A DNA stretch of 9,639 bases from Bacteroidales bacterium (GTDB taxonomy: Bacteria; Bacteroidota; Bacteroidia; Bacteroidales; Paludibacteraceae): contig JAGHSG010000018.1 of NCBI GenBank assembly GCA_018066005.1, forward strand, positions 1 through 9,639. Reading direction: 5' to 3'. Under the pieces are notes generated by a model. The model was given only the letters and a program-made list of their open reading frames with translations. It was not told where the DNA came from and did not search any database. The translations under genes and the position numbers were made by a program. Each line of letters starts with the position of its first letter. The stretch's first letter is position 1. Of the stretch, positions 6,882 through 9,639 are shown piece by piece.

Positions 6882-6916
6882 CACCCAAATTCGTGCATTT
6901 TGCCCGTATTTGTGCT

Positions 6917-7372
6917 ATGAGGAATATGTCAACATATGATGAAGCGGTCTTTCGTTTGCTTGAATTCCAAAGCTTGCATAAGATGCGTAATACACCGGAA
7001 AGACAACTTATCCTCAAACATATCGTTGCTCATTCGGGAGCGTTTATGGTGAAGGATGTTGTGGAGTGGGTGCAGAAAGATTTCATCAGCAAGGCTACGG
7101 TTTATAATACGTTGCAGATATTGGAAAAAGCACGAATCGTCCATTGCTTGCGTCAGCAACACAGCACGCGAGGCTTGCAGTATGAACTGACTTTGGGCGA
7201 AAAAGATACGATGCAGATTGTCTGCACGAAATGTGGGCGAGTCAGTAAAGTCAGAGATCACGCTATTGAAACGGCTGTGCGGATGAAAATATATCCCAAT
7301 TTTATTATGAGCCGTTTCTCGGTCTATGTCTTTGGCGAGTGCAAAAAATGTAAAAACCGATTAACCGATTAA
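6917..7372 (+). CDS. Fur-family transcriptional regulator with altered metal site
   Basis: The 151-residue protein has the Fur winged-helix domain: RNTPERQLILKHI (24-36) and the recognition region ISKATVYNTLQILEKARIV (57-75). Two CxxC pairs, CTKC (103-106) and CKKC (142-145), fit the structural zinc site. The usual His-rich regulatory metal segment before the first CxxC (HHHH-type) is replaced by GEKDTMQIV, and the usual His before the second pair is absent (SRFSVYVFGEC). It may therefore sense a different signal or be metal-insensitive; the target is unknown. Possible starts are GTG 6893, ATG 6917 and ATG 6926; I chose 6917 because 6893 lies too close to the predicted transcription start. 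The last five residues, NRLTD, are encoded by an octamer repeat array that continues into the gap before the peptidase gene. Confidence 0.88.
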   Translation: MRNMSTYDEAVFRLLEFQSLHKMRNTPERQLILKHIVAHSGAFMVKDVVEWVQKDFISKATVYNTLQILEKARIVHCLRQQHSTRGLQYELTLGEKDTMQIVCTKCGRVSKVRDHAIETAVRMKIYPNFIMSRFSVYVFGECKKCKNRLTD

Positions 7373-7394
7373 CCGGTTAACCAACTAACCAAAT
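7355..7394. repeat. Tandem array of five 8-bp units
   Basis: The octamers AACCGATT, AACCGATT, AACCGGTT, AACCAACT and AACCAAAT follow with exact period 8. The array encodes the C-terminal NRLTD and the TAA stop of the Fur-family gene, then fills the gap to within six bases of the ATG at 7401. It matches the 2867-2906 array in unit length, copy number and placement. Confidence 0.87.
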
Positions 7395-7400
7395 AATAAT

Positions 7401-8060
7401 ATGTATTGGATTATTTTTATTACCTTTGCGGTCCTCAGTTGGGTCATTTCGCAGGGATTGGAGAACAAGTTTAAGAAATACAGTCAGGTTGGCATATCCA
7501 TGACGGGTAAAGAAGTGGCTGAAAAAATGCTGCGCGACCACGGTATAACGGATGTTAAAGTTACGTGCGTGCAAGGACATTTGACGGACCATTTCAATCC
7601 GGAAACCAAAACGGTCAATCTCTCGGAGAGTGTCTATGCTTCGGCTTCTATTGCTGCTGCGGCTGTGGCAGCTCACGAGTGTGGTCATGCCGTGCAGCAT
7701 CAGGTTGAGTATGCTCCGCTCAAGATGCGTACAGCCCTGGTGCCTGTGGTTAATTTTGCCAATCGGTGGATTATGTGGGTGTTGCTGGCAGGTATGATTT
7801 TCTTTGAATCTTTTCCGCAGTTATTGACCATTGGAATTGCTTTATACGCCATGACAACGCTCTTTGCTTTTGTTACGTTGCCGGTGGAAGTCAATGCCAG
7901 TCAGCGTGCTGTTGAATGGCTGGAAGAGAGCGGTATAGCAGATAGAGAGACTAAAGAGATGGCATCGGATGCTTTGCATAGTGCAGCCTATACGTATGTC
8001 GTGGCAGCACTTGGCTCCTTGGCATACCTGATGTACTTGATTCTCGGCTCAAGAAGATAA
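7401..8060 (+). CDS. YugP-type zinc metallopeptidase, membrane-bound
   Basis: The 219-residue product belongs to the neutral zinc metallopeptidase family PF04298 (YugP-like). The active-site motif HECGHAVQH lies at 92-100, with His92 and His96 as zinc ligands and Glu93 as general base; LPVEVNASQRA (160-170) holds the likely third ligand, Glu163. Membrane segments are near 2-19, 112-137, 140-160 and 195-215. The N-terminus MYWIIFITFAVLSWVIS matches Bacteroidota homologues, so ATG 7401 is secure. The substrate is unknown; membrane protein quality control is possible but is inference. It follows the Fur-family gene by 28 bases, filled mostly by an octamer repeat array, and is probably co-transcribed with it. 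No promoter consensus was found in the gap. Confidence 0.92.
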   Translation: MYWIIFITFAVLSWVISQGLENKFKKYSQVGISMTGKEVAEKMLRDHGITDVKVTCVQGHLTDHFNPETKTVNLSESVYASASIAAAAVAAHECGHAVQHQVEYAPLKMRTALVPVVNFANRWIMWVLLAGMIFFESFPQLLTIGIALYAMTTLFAFVTLPVEVNASQRAVEWLEESGIADRETKEMASDALHSAAYTYVVAALGSLAYLMYLILGSRR

Positions 8061-8071
8061 AACCATCATTA

Positions 8072-8085
8072 GCCACGCGAGTGGC
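8072..8085. other. Small hairpin with GCGA tetraloop
   Basis: GCCAC (8072-8076) and GTGGC (8081-8085) form a perfect 5-bp stem closed by GCGA, a GNRA-type tetraloop. It lies 12 bases after the peptidase stop codon. No T-run follows, so it is not a classical terminator. Its role is unknown. Confidence 0.55.
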
Positions 8086-8100
8086 GCATCAATACATCAT

Positions 8101-8115
8101 TCGTCGTTCCGACGA
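8101..8115. other. Hairpin directly 5' of the tRNA
   Basis: TCGTCG (8101-8106) and CGACGA (8110-8115) form a perfect 6-bp stem with a TTC loop. The stem ends at the base before tRNA position 1, so it would sit at the RNase P cleavage site in a precursor transcript. No T-run follows. Confidence 0.6.
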
Positions 8116-8189
8116 GGCCCTGTAGCTCAATTGAATAGAGTGTCAGATTCCGGTTCTGAAGGTTCTGGGTTTGAGCCCCAGCAGGGTCA
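8116..8189 (+). tRNA. tRNA-Arg(CCG)
   Basis: A full cloverleaf can be drawn. The acceptor stem is 8116-8122 with 8182-8188 (one G-U), the D stem 8125-8128 with 8138-8141, the anticodon stem TCAGA 8143-8147 with TCTGA 8155-8159, and the T stem CTGGG 8165-8169 with CCCAG 8177-8181. The anticodon loop TTCCGGT (8148-8154) gives anticodon CCG, reading CGG (Arg), with G37. The discriminator is A8189 and CCA is not encoded. The D loop reads AATTGAATA, so position 19 is A, and the T loop TTTGAGC has T at 56: the usual G19-C56 tertiary pair is replaced by A19-U56. A15 and T48 also fit a Levitt pair. No promoter is visible directly upstream, so it may be transcribed with the peptidase gene. The transporter ATG follows four bases after its end. 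Confidence 0.95.
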
Positions 8190-8193
8190 CAAT

Positions 8194-9324
8194 ATGAAGA
8201 AATACGATTCAAACCAGATTATCCATGGCTGCATCACCATTGCGGTGATTATTGCGCTATATTTATTGGTACGCCGTTTGAGTGGCGTGTTAGTTCCGTT
8301 CTTAGTCAGTTGGTTCATCGCCTATATGCTTGTTCCGCTGGTGCGTTTCTTCCAATACAAGTGCCGATTCAAGAATCGTGGTCTGTCGGTAACGGTGGCG
8401 ATGTTGGTTTTGCTGGGCATATTGGTTGGTTTTAACTTGCTTATTGTTCCGCCGATGATGGAGGAGATGGCGCATCTGTGCGACTATGTCACGGTACACT
8501 TGCATTCGGTGGATAAGTATCTGCCGACGGAGTGGGTAGCACAGTACCAACAGAATCAAGAGAATTTCAGTGTGTCGGCTTTGTTAGCCAATGATAATAT
8601 TATGGAGGCTCTCCGAACGGCAGCGCCTAAGATTTGGCAGATGCTGACGAATGGCGTTAACGCACTTACCAATTTAGGTATCGTTATGGTGTGTATCCTG
8701 TACATCTTCTTCCTGTTGCTGGATTGGGAGCAGTTGGATGATGAAGTTTTGGCTATGATACCGGATAAATACCGTGCCAACGTACACATGGTTATGACGG
8801 ATATATCCGTTAATATGCAGTCTTATTTCCGCAATCAAGGTTTGGTCGCATTGGTCGTAGGAATCATTTTCGGCGTTGGCTTTGAGATTATCGGTTTGCC
8901 GTTAGGTATTGTTATGGGAATCTTGATAGGCATTATGTCGATGGTACCTTACTTGAAGGCATTAGGTATTCCTCCTTGCCTGTTATTGGCTTTATTGGAG
9001 AGCGTCGAAACAGGTCGCTCGTTCTGGGTGTTGCTGTTGATTATGATAGGTATTTTCTGCTTCGCGCAGTTTATGGATGATTTTGTGCCGACACCTCGTA
9101 TCATGGGTAAGGCGATGGGTTTGCATCCGGCTATTATCCTGTTGGCTTTGAGTGTTTGGGGCAGTCTGTTGGGCGTGATAGGCATGTTGATAGCCTTACC
9201 GCTCACCACCATCCTGATTGATTACTATAAACGCTTTGTTATGAAAATAGATCCGCGTGCAGAGGAGCAGGAAGTGAAGGAAGTGACGGAGGCTGCACCT
9301 AAAAAAGAGGTGATAAAGGAATAA
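8194..9324 (+). CDS. AI-2E family transporter (PF01594)
   Basis: The 376-residue product is a polytopic inner membrane protein. Membrane segments lie near 12-30, 32-54, 65-86, 158-177, 214-234, 236-256, 258-270, 277-295 and 311-345. Family features include the YFRNQGLVALVVG region (211-223), GLPLGIVMGILIGIMSMVPY (234-253), PTPRIMGKAMGLHP (299-312) and GVIGMLIALPLTTILIDY (327-344). The charged tail (351-376) is hydrophilic and presumably cytoplasmic. Members such as TqsA and PerM were linked to autoinducer-2 export, but others are ion antiporters or unknown, so the substrate is open. ATG 8194 (MKKYDSNQII) fits homologues; the in-frame TTG at 8131 lies inside tRNA-Arg and is rejected. Only four bases separate the tRNA 3' end from the start, so tRNA processing would leave an essentially leaderless mRNA. 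Confidence 0.92.
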   Translation: MKKYDSNQIIHGCITIAVIIALYLLVRRLSGVLVPFLVSWFIAYMLVPLVRFFQYKCRFKNRGLSVTVAMLVLLGILVGFNLLIVPPMMEEMAHLCDYVTVHLHSVDKYLPTEWVAQYQQNQENFSVSALLANDNIMEALRTAAPKIWQMLTNGVNALTNLGIVMVCILYIFFLLLDWEQLDDEVLAMIPDKYRANVHMVMTDISVNMQSYFRNQGLVALVVGIIFGVGFEIIGLPLGIVMGILIGIMSMVPYLKALGIPPCLLLALLESVETGRSFWVLLLIMIGIFCFAQFMDDFVPTPRIMGKAMGLHPAIILLALSVWGSLLGVIGMLIALPLTTILIDYYKRFVMKIDPRAEEQEVKEVTEAAPKKEVIKE

Positions 9325-9348
9325 AAATCTATTTTTGTACCTAAATTA

Positions 9349-9380
9349 TTTGCGTATTCCAAATTTTTGTAGTACTTTTG
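9349..9380 (+). promoter_or_regulatory. Putative strong Bacteroidota promoter
   Basis: TTTG at 9349-9352 and TACTTTTG at 9373-9380 are separated by 20 bases, an exact fit to the consensus. It lies 24 bases after the transporter stop codon and no protein gene follows within the window, which points to an RNA gene or a long leader. Transcription would begin near 9383-9387. Confidence 0.75.
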
Positions 9381-9385
9381 CAGTC

Positions 9386-9639
9386 GTAAATGAAGAAATA
9401 ACGACACTCTATTTAAATCACAAGCGGGCTTTTAGCCTTTTATAGACAAATGGACGACACGTCGTCAGTGTCCATAAAAGCCTTATATCGCCCGCCACTA
9501 AGAAACAAAGAGCACGACTGATTTTTGTGAACTCCGTATCTTCGTGTTGGCTGCATAAGTGTGGATAGCCCTACCGGCAAGTAGCGAAGCGGAATGCCCT
9601 GTTAGGGCGAAACACACAAAGGCGGGCAATTGTGATAAA
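9386..9639 (+). ncRNA. Probable structured noncoding RNA, unidentified
   Basis: Bases 9325-9639 hold no convincing protein gene. Downstream of a good promoter several complementary segments nest. ATCACAA (9417-9423) pairs with TTGTGAT (9630-9636) and could close the whole domain; TTT 9412-9414 with AAA 9637-9639 may extend it. Inside are GCGGGC (9424-9429) with GCCCGC (9490-9495), capped by ATGGAC (9450-9455) with GTCCAT (9470-9475); AGCACGA (9511-9517) with TCGTGTT (9542-9548, one G-U); and GTGTG (9559-9563) with CACAC (9613-9617), enclosing GCCCTA (9568-9573) with TAGGGC (9603-9608). This suggests a three-armed junction of about 220 nt. It lacks the conserved cores of tmRNA, RNase P RNA (no GAGGAAAGTCC) and SRP RNA. 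6S RNA, a Bacteroidales-specific RNA, a long leader or part of a mobile element remain possible. The 3' end may lie beyond the window. Confidence 0.5.

Noticed and set aside
6818..6898. Extended start of the LOG-family gene
   Set aside because: The extension would run over the predicted minus-strand promoter and precedes the normal family N-terminus.
7421..7428. TACCTTTG promoter-like box in the first codons of the peptidase gene
   Set aside because: No TTTG lies at the right distance upstream, and the peptidase N-terminus is well supported at 7401, so the box is probably chance.
8131..8193. TTG start extending the transporter by 21 residues
   Set aside because: The extension is encoded by the tRNA-Arg gene.
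9450..9521. Small ORF of 23 residues (ATG 9450 to TGA 9521)
   Set aside because: It overlaps the proposed RNA helices, shows no recognisable peptide feature and is short enough to occur by chance.
1..9639. CRISPR array, insertion sequence or prophage
   Set aside because: No spaced direct repeats of CRISPR length, transposase, integrase or phage genes are visible; the only repeats are the octamer arrays.

Overview
The window looks like a Bacteroidales (phylum Bacteroidota) chromosome segment. Three putative promoters fit the Bacteroidota type (TTTG, about 20 bases, TAnnTTTG). The gene set (type B L31, a DUF4271 membrane protein beside hemD, a YugP-type zinc peptidase, an AI-2E family exporter) and a tRNA without encoded CCA point the same way. 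I cannot name the genus.

Layout: (1) 1-234 is the 3' part of rpmE2 (ribosomal protein L31 type B), followed by a strong terminator hairpin. (2) 300-2870 is one uninterrupted gene that joins a PnuC-like membrane transporter domain to a complete adenine deaminase; I consider this the most unusual gene here. (3) 2909-3628 is an RluA-family pseudouridine synthase, convergent with the next block. (4) 6817 down to 3620 on the minus strand is a compact six-gene set: LOG-family phosphoribohydrolase, DUF4271 protein, hemD, rnpA, yidD, trmD, mostly with overlapping ends. (5) A divergent intergenic region at 6818-6916 carries promoters in both directions and a small palindrome. (6) 6917-8060 on the plus strand holds a Fur-family regulator and a YugP-like peptidase. 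(7) 8116-8189 is tRNA-Arg(CCG), only four bases upstream of the start codon of an AI-2E family transporter gene (8194-9324). (8) 9325-9639 contains no convincing protein gene but has a very good promoter and a dense set of complementary segments that close a domain of about 220 nt, so it probably encodes a structured RNA that I cannot name.

Functional links: much of the window concerns RNA and translation (L31, RluA-type enzyme, TrmD, RnpA, tRNA-Arg). The tRNA-Arg has G36-G37, the recognition feature of TrmD, and its 5' end would be made by the RNase P whose protein subunit is encoded here. YidD links to membrane protein insertion and HemD to tetrapyrrole synthesis.

The main unexplained structure is a set of three tandem arrays with an exact 8-base period. 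Two span a stop codon and the following gap (2867-2906, 7355-7394); the third lies inside the pseudouridine synthase gene (3367-3398), where it coincides with a local protein insertion.
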